From: an uncultured Lachnospiraceae bacterium
GTDB taxonomy: Bacteria > Bacillota > Clostridia > Lachnospirales > Lachnospiraceae
DNA length: 64,000 nt
Direction of reading: 5' to 3'
Assembly (NCBI GenBank): GCA_910579505.1
Contig: CAJTTZ010000003.1
Coordinates: 186,001 to 250,000 of the forward strand
Of the stretch, positions 1 through 8,328 are shown in pieces. The position numbers were made by a program, and so were the translations under genes. Position 1 is the stretch's first letter. The number at the start of each line of letters is the position of its first letter. A model generated the notes under the pieces. That model made no database searches, was not told the DNA's origin, and saw nothing but the letters and a program-made list of their open reading frames with translations.

Positions 1-611
1 TGGGATGCGGTGTGGACATCTGCTATCCACAGGAAAACAGGGAACTGTACGAAATGCTTCTTGAAGCGGGAGGTGTCTGCTCTGAATATCCGCCGGGAAC
101 GGAGCCAAGGGCGGTGCTTTTTCCGCCAAGGAACCGCATCATCAGCGGTCTTAGCGATGCGGTGCTTGTGGTGGAGGCGCGGGAAAGGAGCGGCACACTG
201 ATTACGGTGGATATGGCCCTCGAGCAGGGAAGGGAAGTTTATGCCCTGCCAGGCCGCGCCACCGACCCTTTAAGCGGCGGATGCAACCGTCTGATCCGTC
301 AGGGGGCGGGGCTTGCGTCCTCGCCGGAGGAACTTTTGGGAGAAATTCTGGAGGAGTCCACGGGAAACGGCGTCGGACGAAAAAGGGAGAAGCAGGGAAG
401 TCTGGTCTTCCTTGAAGGCGCTGCAGGAGAAATCCTGTCTGTCCTTGACTTTAATCCGCTTCCGGCACAGGAGTTGCAGCGCAGATATGAGGAAACGTAC
501 AAAAAGACTATCACACTGCCGGTTCTTTTCAAGGAGCTTTTGGAGCTGTGCGCCTGCGGGCACGCCAGACAGGTGGGAGGCGGGTACTTTATGCGGATCA
601 TGAAAACGTAA
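1..611 (+). CDS. dprA: DNA processing protein DprA, C-terminal part (5' end outside window)
   Basis: DprA loads RecA onto incoming single-stranded DNA during transformation. The visible 200 residues hold the second half of the Rossmann-like DprA core: GCGVDICYPQEN at the left edge, then FPPRNRIISGLSDAVLVVEA, ERSGTLITVDMALEQGREVYALPG and a Gly/Cys-Asn motif near GGCNRLIRQGA. A C-terminal winged-helix-like tail of about 65 residues follows. The reading frame is open from base 3, so the GTG at 12 is internal Val and not a start. The gene sits upstream of topA as in many Clostridia. Identification is secure; the N-terminal half is not in the window. Confidence 0.95.
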   Translation, partial: GCGVDICYPQENRELYEMLLEAGGVCSEYPPGTEPRAVLFPPRNRIISGLSDAVLVVEARERSGTLITVDMALEQGREVYALPGRATDPLSGGCNRLIRQGAGLASSPEELLGEILEESTGNGVGRKREKQGSLVFLEGAAGEILSVLDFNPLPAQELQRRYEETYKKTITLPVLFKELLELCACGHARQVGGGYFMRIMKT

Positions 612-728
612 AACAGTACAGGCGTTAACCAAAAAAGAAAATAAGAAAAGGAGGAACCCCCTTGACCGTATTTTCCGCTTTGCATATAATCATCTTAAGA
701 GCCGGATATCTGAAAGGAGGGAGACAGA

Positions 729-896
729 ATGGAGGAAACCATGGGGATGACAGACAGCCAGTACAAAGATTTTGTGGAGGCGATAAAAGAGGATCTGGAG
801 GAGCTGAACGAGTACATAGAAGCCGGGGAAAACGAAAGATATGTAAAAAAATACAGCAGGATTATGGAGAGACTGGAAAAATCGTTGAATCGGTAA
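729..896 (+). CDS. Small acidic/basic helical protein of unknown function, 55 residues
   Basis: A 55-residue open frame starts at ATG 729, eight bases after a strong AAAGGAGG site at 713-720, and ends TAA at 894-896. The product (begins MEETMGMTDSQYKDFVEAIK) is rich in Glu, Lys and Tyr, has no membrane segment or signal, and looks like one or two amphipathic helices. It lies between dprA and topA. I do not recognise a family. The good ribosome site and codon composition support translation. Function unknown. Confidence 0.7.
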   Translation: MEETMGMTDSQYKDFVEAIKEDLEELNEYIEAGENERYVKKYSRIMERLEKSLNR

Positions 897-947
897 AATA
901 AAAGACCAATCTGGCGACACAATAGTTATAGAAGAAAAAATTTCCCC

Positions 948-976
948 TTGCAACCGCTTGCGATTTGGTGTATAGT
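948..976 (+). promoter_or_regulatory. Sigma-A-type promoter for topA
   Basis: TTGCAA at 948-953 and TATAGT at 971-976 are separated by exactly 17 bases, ending 53 bases before the topA ATG. Spacing and both hexamers are close to consensus. No start-site data exist here. Confidence 0.7.
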
Positions 977-1029
977 GTTGCACGTTAGACAGGGTATAAC
1001 CTTAGAAAGGCAAAGACAGGGGAATCACT

Positions 1030-3111
1030 ATGGCGAAATATCTGGTAATTGTGGAGTCACCGGCGAAGGTGAAAACCATCAAAAAATTTTTGGGCGCGAA
1101 CTATGAAGTGGCGGCAAGCCAGGGACATGTGCGGGATCTGCCCAGAAGCGTTCTCGGGATCGACGTGGACCACGACTTTGAGCCGAAATACATTACGATC
1201 CGGGGCAAGGGGGACATACTGGCGAATCTGCGAAAAGAAGTGAAGAAGGCTGAGAAAGTCTATCTGGCAACCGACCCGGACCGCGAGGGCGAGGCTATTT
1301 CGTGGCATCTGCTGTTTGCCTTGAAACTGGAAAACAAGAAGGTGTACCGTATTACTTTTAACGAGATTACCAAGACGGCGGTGAAAGAGTCCTTAAAGAA
1401 TGCCAGGGAGATCAATATGGATCTGGTGGACGCGCAGCAGGCAAGGAGATGTCTGGACCGCATGGTTGGTTATAAAATATCACCTGTTCTGTGGGCGAAG
1501 GTGAAGCGGGGACTGTCCGCGGGACGTGTGCAGTCGGTGGCGCTCCGTATTATCTGCGACAGGGAGGAGGAAATCAATGCCTTCATCCCGGAAGAATACT
1601 GGACGCTGGACGCGCAGTTGAAGGTGGAGGGTGAGAGAAACCCTCTGACCGCGAAATATTACGGCACGAAGGCGGAGAAACGCACGATTGCGTCAGCACA
1701 GGAGATGGAGCAGCTTAAGAAGGAGCTGTCAGGCGCGGTATATAAGGTCAGCTCGGTAAAGGCGGGCGAGCGGATCAAGAAGGCGCCGCTTCCCTTTACG
1801 ACATCCACGCTTCAGCAGGAGGCCAGCAAAGTACTGAATTTTTCCACCCAGAAGACCATGCGTCTGGCGCAGCAGCTCTATGAGGGCGTGGAGATCAAGG
1901 GAAACGGCACCACGGGTATCATTACCTATCTGCGTACCGATTCCACGAGAATATCCGACGAGGCCGAGGCGTCCGCCCGGGCCTATATTACGGAAAAGTA
2001 CGGCGAGGCGTATGCGGCGGCGGTAGAGCAGGAGAGGAAGTCTGACAAAAAGATACAGGACGCCCATGAGGCGATCCGCCCCACGGATATCAGCAGGCTT
2101 CCGCTTGATATCAAGGATTCCCTGTCAAGGGACCAGTTCCGGCTTTACCAGCTGATCTGGAAAAGGTTTGCGGCAAGCCGGATGGCGGCGGCGCAGTATG
2201 AGACGACCTCCGTGAAGATAGACGCCGGGGAACACCGGTTTACCGTGGCGGCGTCGAAGGTGAAATTCGACGGCTTCATGAGCGTTTACACGCAGGAGGA
2301 AGATAAAGAGGAGAGCAATACGCTGATCCGGGGTATCTCGGAGGAGACGGGGCTTACCTTGCTCACATTGGAGGAGAAACAGCATTTTACCCAGCCTGCG
2401 CCCCATTATACAGAGGCGTCGCTGGTGCGCGCCATGGAGGAGCTGGGGATCGGAAGGCCGAGTACCTATGCGCCCACCATCACGACGATACTGGCGAGAC
2501 GCTATATCGTGAAGGAAAATAAGAATCTATATGTGACGGAGCTGGGCGAGGTAGTCAATAACATGATGAAGGACGCCTTTCCCTCTATCGTGGACGTGAA
2601 CTTCACCGCGACCATGGAGGCGCTCCTTGACGGCGTGGAGGAAGGCACCGTCAAGTGGAAGACGGTGGTGAAGAACTTCTATCCCGATCTGCAGGAGGCT
2701 GTGGAGAAGGCGGAGAAGGAGCTTGAGGAAGTGGAGATTGCCGACGAACTCTCCGACGAGTTCTGTGAACTGTGCGGGAGGCAGATGGTGATTAAGTACG
2801 GCCCCCACGGCAGGTTTTTAGCCTGTCCCGGTTTCCCGGAATGCAGAAACACGAAGCCCTATTTTGAGAAGATCGGCGTGGCATGCCCTAAGTGCGGGAA
2901 GGACATTGTCCTGAAAAAGACGAAGAAGGGCAGGAAGTATTACGGCTGCATTGATAACCCGGACTGCGACTTTATGGTATGGCAGAAGCCGGTGGATGAA
3001 AAATGCGACCGATGCGGTTCCATCATGTTACAGAAGGGCAGCAAGCTTGTCTGCGCCGACGAATCCTGCGGCTTTGTCAAGGATATGCCGAAGGAAAAGA
3101 CGGAAGCGTGA
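1030..3111 (+). CDS. topA: DNA topoisomerase I (type IA)
   Basis: Relaxes negative supercoils by breaking and rejoining one strand through a tyrosine. The 693 residues show an N-terminal TOPRIM domain (MAKYLVIVESPAKVKTIKKF, acidic motif TDPDREGEAISWH), the type IA core with the catalytic tyrosine in ITYLRTDSTRIS (Tyr300), and three C-terminal four-cysteine zinc-finger units (CELCGRQM..., CPKCGKDI..., CDRCGSIM...). Length is normal for Firmicutes. It starts at ATG 1030 after AAGACAGGGG and has its own promoter. It precedes codY as in related genomes. Confidence 0.97.
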   Translation: MAKYLVIVESPAKVKTIKKFLGANYEVAASQGHVRDLPRSVLGIDVDHDFEPKYITIRGKGDILANLRKEVKKAEKVYLATDPDREGEAISWHLLFALKLENKKVYRITFNEITKTAVKESLKNAREINMDLVDAQQARRCLDRMVGYKISPVLWAKVKRGLSAGRVQSVALRIICDREEEINAFIPEEYWTLDAQLKVEGERNPLTAKYYGTKAEKRTIASAQEMEQLKKELSGAVYKVSSVKAGERIKKAPLPFTTSTLQQEASKVLNFSTQKTMRLAQQLYEGVEIKGNGTTGIITYLRTDSTRISDEAEASARAYITEKYGEAYAAAVEQERKSDKKIQDAHEAIRPTDISRLPLDIKDSLSRDQFRLYQLIWKRFAASRMAAAQYETTSVKIDAGEHRFTVAASKVKFDGFMSVYTQEEDKEESNTLIRGISEETGLTLLTLEEKQHFTQPAPHYTEASLVRAMEELGIGRPSTYAPTITTILARRYIVKENKNLYVTELGEVVNNMMKDAFPSIVDVNFTATMEALLDGVEEGTVKWKTVVKNFYPDLQEAVEKAEKELEEVEIADELSDEFCELCGRQMVIKYGPHGRFLACPGFPECRNTKPYFEKIGVACPKCGKDIVLKKTKKGRKYYGCIDNPDCDFMVWQKPVDEKCDRCGSIMLQKGSKLVCADESCGFVKDMPKEKTEA

Positions 3112-3146
3112 GTATGGGCGGATGCAGAAAAATTTGGAATATTTGT

Positions 3147-3161
3147 AATTTTAATATAATT
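3147..3161 (+). promoter_or_regulatory. Possible CodY box upstream of codY
   Basis: AATTTTAATATAATT matches 12 of 15 positions of the known CodY box AATTTTCWGAAAATT. It lies 36 bases upstream of the codY -35 hexamer, where autoregulation would be plausible. The sequence is AT-rich, so a chance match is quite possible. Confidence 0.3.
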
Positions 3162-3196
3162 TGTGCGAATTGCAGGTGAATTGTACCGAAAATACG

Positions 3197-3225
3197 TTGA
3201 AATCATCCGAATAGTGTGATAAAAT
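3197..3225 (+). promoter_or_regulatory. Sigma-A-type promoter for codY
   Basis: TTGAAA (3197-3202), a 17-base spacer and TAAAAT (3220-3225), the latter preceded by TGA, giving an extended -10 element. It lies 46 bases before the codY start. Confidence 0.7.
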
Positions 3226-3271
3226 CAATGTATTACATGCGGACCGGCCACAGGGATCGAGAGGTATATAC

Positions 3272-4057
3272 ATGAGCAGCGTGCAATTATTAGATAAGAC
3301 CAGGAAGATCGGGAAACTTTTACACAACAACAACTCGGGTAAGGTGGTGTTCAACGACATCTGCGATGTGCTGAAGGAAATTCTTGTTTCCAATGTGCTG
3401 GTTGTGAGCAGGAAGGGAAAGGTTCTGGGTATCGGGGATATGCCGACGGTGGAATCCATTACAGAGCTGATCGTGGATCACGTGGGAGGCTTCATCGACC
3501 CGATGTTAAACGAGCGGCTTCTGGGGGTGCTTTCCACCAAGGAGAATGTCAATCTGGAAACGCTCGGGTTTGAGAGTCCGGGTATACGGCGGTTTCAGGC
3601 GGTGATCGCGCCGATAGAGATATCCGGCGAACGTCTGGGAACACTCTTTCTCTACAAATGTGACGACCAGTACGATATCGACGATATTATTCTTTGCGAG
3701 TATGGCGTCACGGTGGTAGGGCTTGAGATGCTGCGGGCGGTCAGTGAGGAGAACGCGGAGGAAAGCCGCAAGGTGGCGGTGGTAAAATCGGCGATATCCA
3801 CACTTTCCTTCTCGGAGATGGAGGCAATCACCCACATTTTTGACGAGCTGGGCGGTATGGAAGGCATCCTGGTAGCCAGCAAGATTGCGGATAAGGTCGG
3901 AATCACCCGCTCCGTGATTGTAAATGCGCTCCGCAAATTTGAGAGCGCGGGCGTGATCGAATCCAGGTCTTCCGGGATGAAGGGCACATACATTAAAGTG
4001 CTGAATGACGTGGTGTTTGATGAAGTGGAAAGATTAAAAGAACAGGGAAGGTTTTAA
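3272..4057 (+). CDS. codY: GTP- and branched-chain-amino-acid-sensing global repressor CodY
   Basis: CodY represses stationary-phase, nutrient-uptake and in B. subtilis motility genes when GTP and branched-chain amino acids are plentiful. The 261 residues show the GAF-type effector domain in the first 155 or so (MSSVQLLDKTRKIGKLLHN, NVLVVSRKGKVLGIGD, a conserved FESPGIRRF turn), a linker helix, and the winged HTH near residues 200-245 (ASKIADKVGITRSVIVNALR, then SSGMKGTYIKVLN). Length is typical. The gene has its own promoter and terminator and lies directly before the flagellar cluster, the same neighbourhood as in B. subtilis. Confidence 0.97.
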   Translation: MSSVQLLDKTRKIGKLLHNNNSGKVVFNDICDVLKEILVSNVLVVSRKGKVLGIGDMPTVESITELIVDHVGGFIDPMLNERLLGVLSTKENVNLETLGFESPGIRRFQAVIAPIEISGERLGTLFLYKCDDQYDIDDIILCEYGVTVVGLEMLRAVSEENAEESRKVAVVKSAISTLSFSEMEAITHIFDELGGMEGILVASKIADKVGITRSVIVNALRKFESAGVIESRSSGMKGTYIKVLNDVVFDEVERLKEQGRF

Positions 4058-4086
4058 ACAGTTTGGGCTCTAGAAATAACTGGCAG

Positions 4087-4132
4087 AAGGATCTGCGAAA
4101 AGCGCCGATTTTGCGCGCCGCAGATCCTTTTT
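4087..4132 (+). terminator. Intrinsic terminator after codY
   Basis: AAGGATCTGCG (4087-4097) pairs perfectly with CGCAGATCCTT (4119-4129), and a smaller GCGC/GCGC hairpin sits in the loop. The 3' arm runs into TTTTT. It separates codY from the flagellar promoter. Confidence 0.85.
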
Positions 4133-4151
4133 CACTGTTTTGCGTGGACAC

Positions 4152-4166
4152 TAATTTGTGAAAATC
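4152..4166 (+). promoter_or_regulatory. Possible CodY box upstream of the flgB promoter
   Basis: TAATTTGTGAAAATC matches 11 of 15 positions of the CodY box, with a strong half TTTGTGAAAAT. It lies 12 bases upstream of the likely -35. Match by eye only. Confidence 0.3.
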
Positions 4167-4178
4167 AATCGAAATACC

Positions 4179-4206
4179 TTGTAATTTTTTATAATTTTAT
4201 TATAAT
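4179..4206 (+). promoter_or_regulatory. Sigma-A-type promoter of the first flagellar unit
   Basis: TTGTAA (4179-4184), 16 bases, TATAAT (4201-4206). The start of flgB is 37 bases further on. This would be the main fla/che promoter of the flgB-flgE unit. No sigma-D-type TAAA-N15-GCCGATAA site was seen here. Confidence 0.6.
4183..4197 (+). promoter_or_regulatory. Possible CodY box overlapping the flgB promoter
   Basis: AATTTTTTATAATTT matches 11 of 15 positions of the CodY box and lies between the proposed -35 and -10, where binding would block RNA polymerase. The AT richness of any promoter spacer makes this tentative. Confidence 0.25.
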
Positions 4207-4243
4207 GGAATATGGATTGTATTAATGTGGAAGGAGTGTGATT

Positions 4244-4642
4244 ATGAGCTCATTGATTGATACGAATGTTTTTGATTATGTGAATGTGCTGGATAAGGCA
4301 TTGGACGCGTCGGCGCTCAGACATGAGGCGATTTCCAACAACCTTTCCAATGTGGACACACCGAATTATAAAAGGCAGGATGTGAACTTTGAGGTACAGC
4401 TTGCGAAGGCTCTGCGCCATTCCCGCTATCAGACCATGGATGCGAAGGTGGCAGATTTGAAGATGAACCGTTTAAAGCCGATTACATACACGGATTACGC
4501 GGGCTTTTCTTACCGTATAGACGGCAATAACGTCGATCCGGATACCGAGGGCGTATATCTGGCGAAAAACCAGATTGTCTATCAGGGCCTTGAACAGAGC
4601 GTGGCTCAGGAATTTAAGAATTTACAGGCGGTTATGAAGTAA
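4244..4642 (+). CDS. flgB: Flagellar basal-body rod protein FlgB
   Basis: Proximal rod subunit of the flagellar basal body, exported by the flagellar type III system. The protein (132 residues) carries the rod/hook N-terminal signature ALRHEAISNNLSNVDTPNYK and ends with the helix QGLEQSVAQEFKNLQAVMK. ATG 4244 is chosen over GTG 4238 because AAGGAG at 4231-4236 is then seven bases away. It is the first gene of the flagellar unit; a 158-base structured spacer separates it from flgC. Confidence 0.95.
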   Translation: MSSLIDTNVFDYVNVLDKALDASALRHEAISNNLSNVDTPNYKRQDVNFEVQLAKALRHSRYQTMDAKVADLKMNRLKPITYTDYAGFSYRIDGNNVDPDTEGVYLAKNQIVYQGLEQSVAQEFKNLQAVMK

Positions 4643-4663
4643 CACCATGAGAAGGACTTCTGG

Positions 4664-4756
4664 CAGCCCATGCCATAGGGCGGTTTCGCAAAGCCGGCAT
4701 AGCTGATCTGGAGGTTTTAAGTTTCATGGGGGAGAATGCTGAAAGCAGTATTCTCC
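4664..4756 (+). repeat. Two hairpins in the flgB-flgC spacer
   Basis: CAGC..ATGCC (4664-4674) can pair with GGCAT.GCTG (4696-4705). Further on, GGAGAATGCTG (4731-4741) pairs with CAGTATTCTCC (4746-4756) over 11 bp with one G-U and a four-base AAAG loop. Neither is followed by a U-tract, so they look like mRNA stability or processing structures and not terminators. Confidence 0.5.
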
Positions 4757-4800
4757 GTGTGTATCGAATCACGTGTATAGAACGGATAGGAGGAATTGCT

Positions 4801-5247
4801 ATGGCTTTATTTACGGCATTTGACATCAACGCCACGGGCATGACCGCGGAGCGCTTCCGTATGGATACGATCTCCCAGAATGTGGCGAACGCGAATACGA
4901 CGAGGACGGAGGACGGTACGCCCTACCGCAGAAAGATTGTGGTGTTTGAGGAGAAAAATTCCCAGACGCCTTTCCATCAGGTTTTAAATAAGGCCAGAGA
5001 CCGTTATTCTGGTACCGGCGTGAAAGTGACCGGCGTTTACGAGGATACGAAGACAGAGGGCAATATGGTTTACGATCCTTCTCATCCGGATGCGGATGAA
5101 AACGGTTATGTGATGTACCCGAATGTAAATATCATTACGGAGTTCACGAACCTGATCGACGCGTCGCGCGCTTATCAGGCGAACGGTACCGCTTTTGCTG
5201 CCAGCAAAAATATTGCGACCATGGGGCTTAACATTCTGAACGGCTGA
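4801..5247 (+). CDS. flgC: Flagellar basal-body rod protein FlgC
   Basis: Rod component stacked on FlgB. The 148 residues show the rod N-terminal motif FDINATGMTAERFRMDTISQ followed by NVANANTTRTEDGTPYRR, and the C-terminal rod helix (EFTNLIDASRAYQANGTAFA ... MGLNILNG). ATG 4801 follows ATAGGAGG with normal spacing. An upstream in-frame start at 4726 would add 25 residues unlike the family and is rejected. Confidence 0.96.
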   Translation: MALFTAFDINATGMTAERFRMDTISQNVANANTTRTEDGTPYRRKIVVFEEKNSQTPFHQVLNKARDRYSGTGVKVTGVYEDTKTEGNMVYDPSHPDADENGYVMYPNVNIITEFTNLIDASRAYQANGTAFAASKNIATMGLNILNG

Positions 5248-5327
5248 TGACGCGGCATAAAATATAAATAACATGTGTTGCTGACGCGCGGCGGGAATGA
5301 AAAAGGGGAAAGTTGGAGGAAACGGAA

Positions 5328-5654
5328 ATGGCTTTGGATATCACGGAATTATATAACGTCTCTTCGGGTGTGATTCGGGATGCGGCAAAGGCGGCGCCCA
5401 CGACCCGCATCGAGGATTATAAGGAAAACGGCTTTGAAACGATGCTACATACCGCGATTGACAATCTGAATACCACGAACAGCTATCTGTCTGATGCGGA
5501 AAATGAGGAGATTAAATGGGCGCTGGGTGAGACGGAGAACACCCATGATCTTACGATTGCCCTGCAGAAAGCTTCTACGGCATTACAGTACACAGTGGCG
5601 ATCAGGGACAAACTTCTGGAGGCTTACAAAGAACTGATCCAGATGCAGGTCTAG
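5328..5654 (+). CDS. fliE: Flagellar hook-basal body complex protein FliE
   Basis: FliE joins the MS ring to the rod and is an early type III export substrate. The 108-residue product has the family C-terminal half (ENTHDLTIALQKASTALQYT, VAIRDKLLEAYKELIQMQV). ATG 5328 is preceded by GGAGG at 5315-5319; the TTG at 5313 overlaps that site and is rejected. It lies between flgC and fliF as in all Firmicute clusters. Confidence 0.93.
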   Translation: MALDITELYNVSSGVIRDAAKAAPTTRIEDYKENGFETMLHTAIDNLNTTNSYLSDAENEEIKWALGETENTHDLTIALQKASTALQYTVAIRDKLLEAYKELIQMQV

Positions 5655-5701
5655 TTCTGTTTAGCGTGTAAAGGGGAAAGGCCGAAGGAGAACAGGGTGC
5701 T

Positions 5702-7306
5702 GTGGAAAAGATAATTGAGAAACTGAAGGAATTGGGAAATAAAATAATGGAGTGGTGGAACCGATTCACGGCGAAGCAGAAGACTTTGATTGTCGCTGTG
5801 GTTGCGGTGCTCATTATTGCGCTGGTGTTTGTCGTGTCATGGATCACCAAGCCGCAGTATGTGCTGCTCAGGGAGTGCGAGAGCACGAAGGAGGCTTCGG
5901 AAGTAAGGGATCTCCTTGAGGCTGACGGCTACCACTACCAGATTACGGACGACGGGCTGACGATTTCCATTATAGCTGAGGAACTCGGACGGGCGAACCT
6001 CCTGCTTGGCGCCAACAATATTCAGGCGGCAAGCTACGGGATCGAGAATGTGACAGACGGCAGTTTTTCCACCACGGAATCTGACAAGCAGAAAAAGCAT
6101 GTGGTATATTTGGAAAAGCAGCTGGAAAATGATTTTCTGACGATGTTTACGGCGATTAAAGTTGCCCGGGTCAAATTGAACATACCTGAAAACGACGGGA
6201 CGCTGATTGCGCAGGAACAGGAATCCTCCGCTTCGGTGATTCTGGAACTAAAGGACGAGTTTTCACAGGAAAGCGCGGCCTATTTGGCGCGCGCAATCGC
6301 TACCGCGCTTGGAAATGATACGACAAACAATATCGTTATCATGGATTCAGAGGGCAACATGCTCTTTACGGGGGATGAGAATTACTCGGCATCCGGCATG
6401 GCCAACGCCCAGCTTTCCGTGAAGAGCGAGGCGGAGAAAAATATGGTTAACAGCGTGCGCAAGGTGATCCTTGGCACGAATGAATTTGATAATGTGGAAG
6501 TGTCCCCGAATCTGGTGCTGGATTTCTCCAACCAGAAACGGACGGAGCATACATACACACCGGCGGACGGACAGACGCAGGGCGTACTCAGCCATGAAGA
6601 CATTTTCAGCTCTGAGAATACAAGCGGTGTGGGCGGTGTGCCCGGGACGGACAGTAACGATGATGACTCTACCTATGTACTGGAAGACAATGCCAATTCT
6701 TCCTCCACCCAGAGCGAGGAGTCGAGGGACTATCTGCCCAACGAGACGATCACCACAACGGAGACGCCCTCCGGCGTGATCAACTATGGCAGTTCTTCCC
6801 TGGCGGCTTCCCTGATCAGGTACAATGTGATCCGCGAGGAGGATGTGGACGCGCAGGGTCTTCTGGACGGTGTGAGCTGGGAGGAATATAAGCTCGCGAA
6901 CGCTGAGCGGACAACGATTGAGCTGGATGAAAGCTTTTATGCGGCAGTGTCCAATGCCACCGGCATTTCGACGGACAATATCACGCTGATTGCGTACAGC
7001 GAGAATCTTTTCTTCGATGCGGAAGGTTCTCCGATTACGGCGGCGGATGTCCTGCAGATCATACTGATTATTGTTATTCTGGCGCTTCTGGCCTTTGTTG
7101 TGCTTCGCAGCATGCGCAGCGAAAAACACGAGGAGGAAGAGGAGGAATTGTCTGTGGAGACACTCCTGCAGTCCGATGTGACGCTTGAGGAGATATCCTC
7201 CGAGAACGAGACCGAGGAGAAGAGGCTCGTCAGCAAATTTGTGGAAGAGAACCCGGAGGCTGCGGCGAACCTGCTGCGCAACTGGTTAAACGAAGACTGG
7301 GGGTAG
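5702..7306 (+). CDS. fliF: Flagellar MS-ring protein FliF
   Basis: FliF forms the membrane and supramembrane ring that houses the export gate and mounts the C ring. The 534 residues have two membrane segments (about 28-48 and 448-468) flanking a large periplasm-side region with ring-building domains (ITKPQYVLLR, GYHYQITDDG, ARVKLNIPENDG). The C-terminal FliG-binding tail ends AANLLRNWLNEDWG. The start is GTG 5702, 11 bases after GAAGGAG. A Ser/Thr/Asp-rich stretch (about 315-350) corresponds to the disordered loop of the family. fliG follows after five bases. Confidence 0.96.
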   Translation: MEKIIEKLKELGNKIMEWWNRFTAKQKTLIVAVVAVLIIALVFVVSWITKPQYVLLRECESTKEASEVRDLLEADGYHYQITDDGLTISIIAEELGRANLLLGANNIQAASYGIENVTDGSFSTTESDKQKKHVVYLEKQLENDFLTMFTAIKVARVKLNIPENDGTLIAQEQESSASVILELKDEFSQESAAYLARAIATALGNDTTNNIVIMDSEGNMLFTGDENYSASGMANAQLSVKSEAEKNMVNSVRKVILGTNEFDNVEVSPNLVLDFSNQKRTEHTYTPADGQTQGVLSHEDIFSSENTSGVGGVPGTDSNDDDSTYVLEDNANSSSTQSEESRDYLPNETITTTETPSGVINYGSSSLAASLIRYNVIREEDVDAQGLLDGVSWEEYKLANAERTTIELDESFYAAVSNATGISTDNITLIAYSENLFFDAEGSPITAADVLQIILIIVILALLAFVVLRSMRSEKHEEEEEELSVETLLQSDVTLEEISSENETEEKRLVSKFVEENPEAAANLLRNWLNEDWG

Positions 7307-7311
7307 GATAA

Positions 7312-8328
7312 ATGGCAGCGAAGGCGGACGAGAAGATTAACGGAATCCAGAAGGCGGCCATCTTAATGATTGCTCTTGGGCCGGAAAAATCTGCTGCGAT
7401 CTTTAAGCACCTCAAGGAAGACGAGGTGGAGGAACTTACGCTGGAGATTGCGAATACGAGGAGCATTACGCCGCAGGTCAAGGAGAGCGTAATCAACGAG
7501 TTTTATCAGGTGTGTCTGGCACAGCAGTATATCGCGGAGGGCGGTATCAACTACGCCAAGGAGCTGTTGGAGAAGTCCTTTGGCGCCGAGAAGGCGATGG
7601 ACGTGATCGGCAAGCTGACGGCGTCCCTGCAGGTGAAACCTTTCGAGTTTGTGCGGAAGGCGGATGCGGCACAGCTTTTGAACTTTATACAGGACGAACA
7701 TCCACAGACCATCGCGCTGATTTTGTCCTATCTGGCGCCCGGGCAGGCGGCGATTATCGTTTCCGCGCTTCCGCCGGACAGACAGGCGGATGTGACGAAG
7801 CGTATCGCGGTAATGGACAGAACGAGCCCGGATGTGATCAAGGAGGTGGAGAAAGTTTTGGAATCCAAACTGTCATCTCTGGTAAATCAGGATTATACGA
7901 TTATCGGCGGCGTGGATGCTGTCGTGGAAATTTTGAATACGGTGGACCGTGGTACAGAGAAACATATCATGGAGACGTTGGAGATCGAAGAGCCGGAACT
8001 TGCGGACGAGATCAGAAAGAAGATGTTCGTATTCGAGGATATTCTGCTTCTGGACGACCGTGCGATCCAGCGTGTGCTTCGTGACGTCGATAACTCTGAT
8101 CTGGCGATTGCGCTGAAAGGTTCTAACGAAGATGTACAGAACGCGATCTTTAATAACCTTTCCAAGCGTCTTGCCGTTATGATTAAGGAGGACATGGAAT
8201 TTATGGGTCCTGTCCGTATGAAGGACGTGGAAGAAGCGCAGCAGAAGATTGTAAACATCATCCGGAAACTGGAGGATGCTGCGGAAATTGTTATCTCCAG
8301 AGGCGGAGGTGACGAGATCATTGTTTAA
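7312..8328 (+). CDS. fliG: Flagellar motor switch protein FliG
   Basis: FliG is the C-ring subunit that meets FliF and takes torque from MotA. The 338 residues show the FliF-binding N-terminus (GIQKAAILMIALGPEKSAAI), the middle domain with EHPQTIALILSYL, and the C-terminal torque domain with its charged helix (MFVFEDILLLDDRAIQRVLR). It ends EIVISRGGGDEIIV. Length matches B. subtilis FliG. Its last eight bases overlap the proposed fliH start, suggesting translational coupling. Confidence 0.97.
   Translation: MAAKADEKINGIQKAAILMIALGPEKSAAIFKHLKEDEVEELTLEIANTRSITPQVKESVINEFYQVCLAQQYIAEGGINYAKELLEKSFGAEKAMDVIGKLTASLQVKPFEFVRKADAAQLLNFIQDEHPQTIALILSYLAPGQAAIIVSALPPDRQADVTKRIAVMDRTSPDVIKEVEKVLESKLSSLVNQDYTIIGGVDAVVEILNTVDRGTEKHIMETLEIEEPELADEIRKKMFVFEDILLLDDRAIQRVLRDVDNSDLAIALKGSNEDVQNAIFNNLSKRLAVMIKEDMEFMGPVRMKDVEEAQQKIVNIIRKLEDAAEIVISRGGGDEIIV

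Noticed and set aside
3112..3271. Terminator after topA
   Set aside because: No stem with a U-tract was found in this AT-rich gap, only the codY promoter and a possible CodY box.
4726..4800. Longer N-terminus for flgC
   Set aside because: Would add residues before the conserved rod motif and covers a hairpin; ATG 4801 has a good ribosome site.
6347..7129. Minus-strand open frame of 260 codons opposite fliF
   Set aside because: Shadow of fliF; no recognisable motif and atypical composition.
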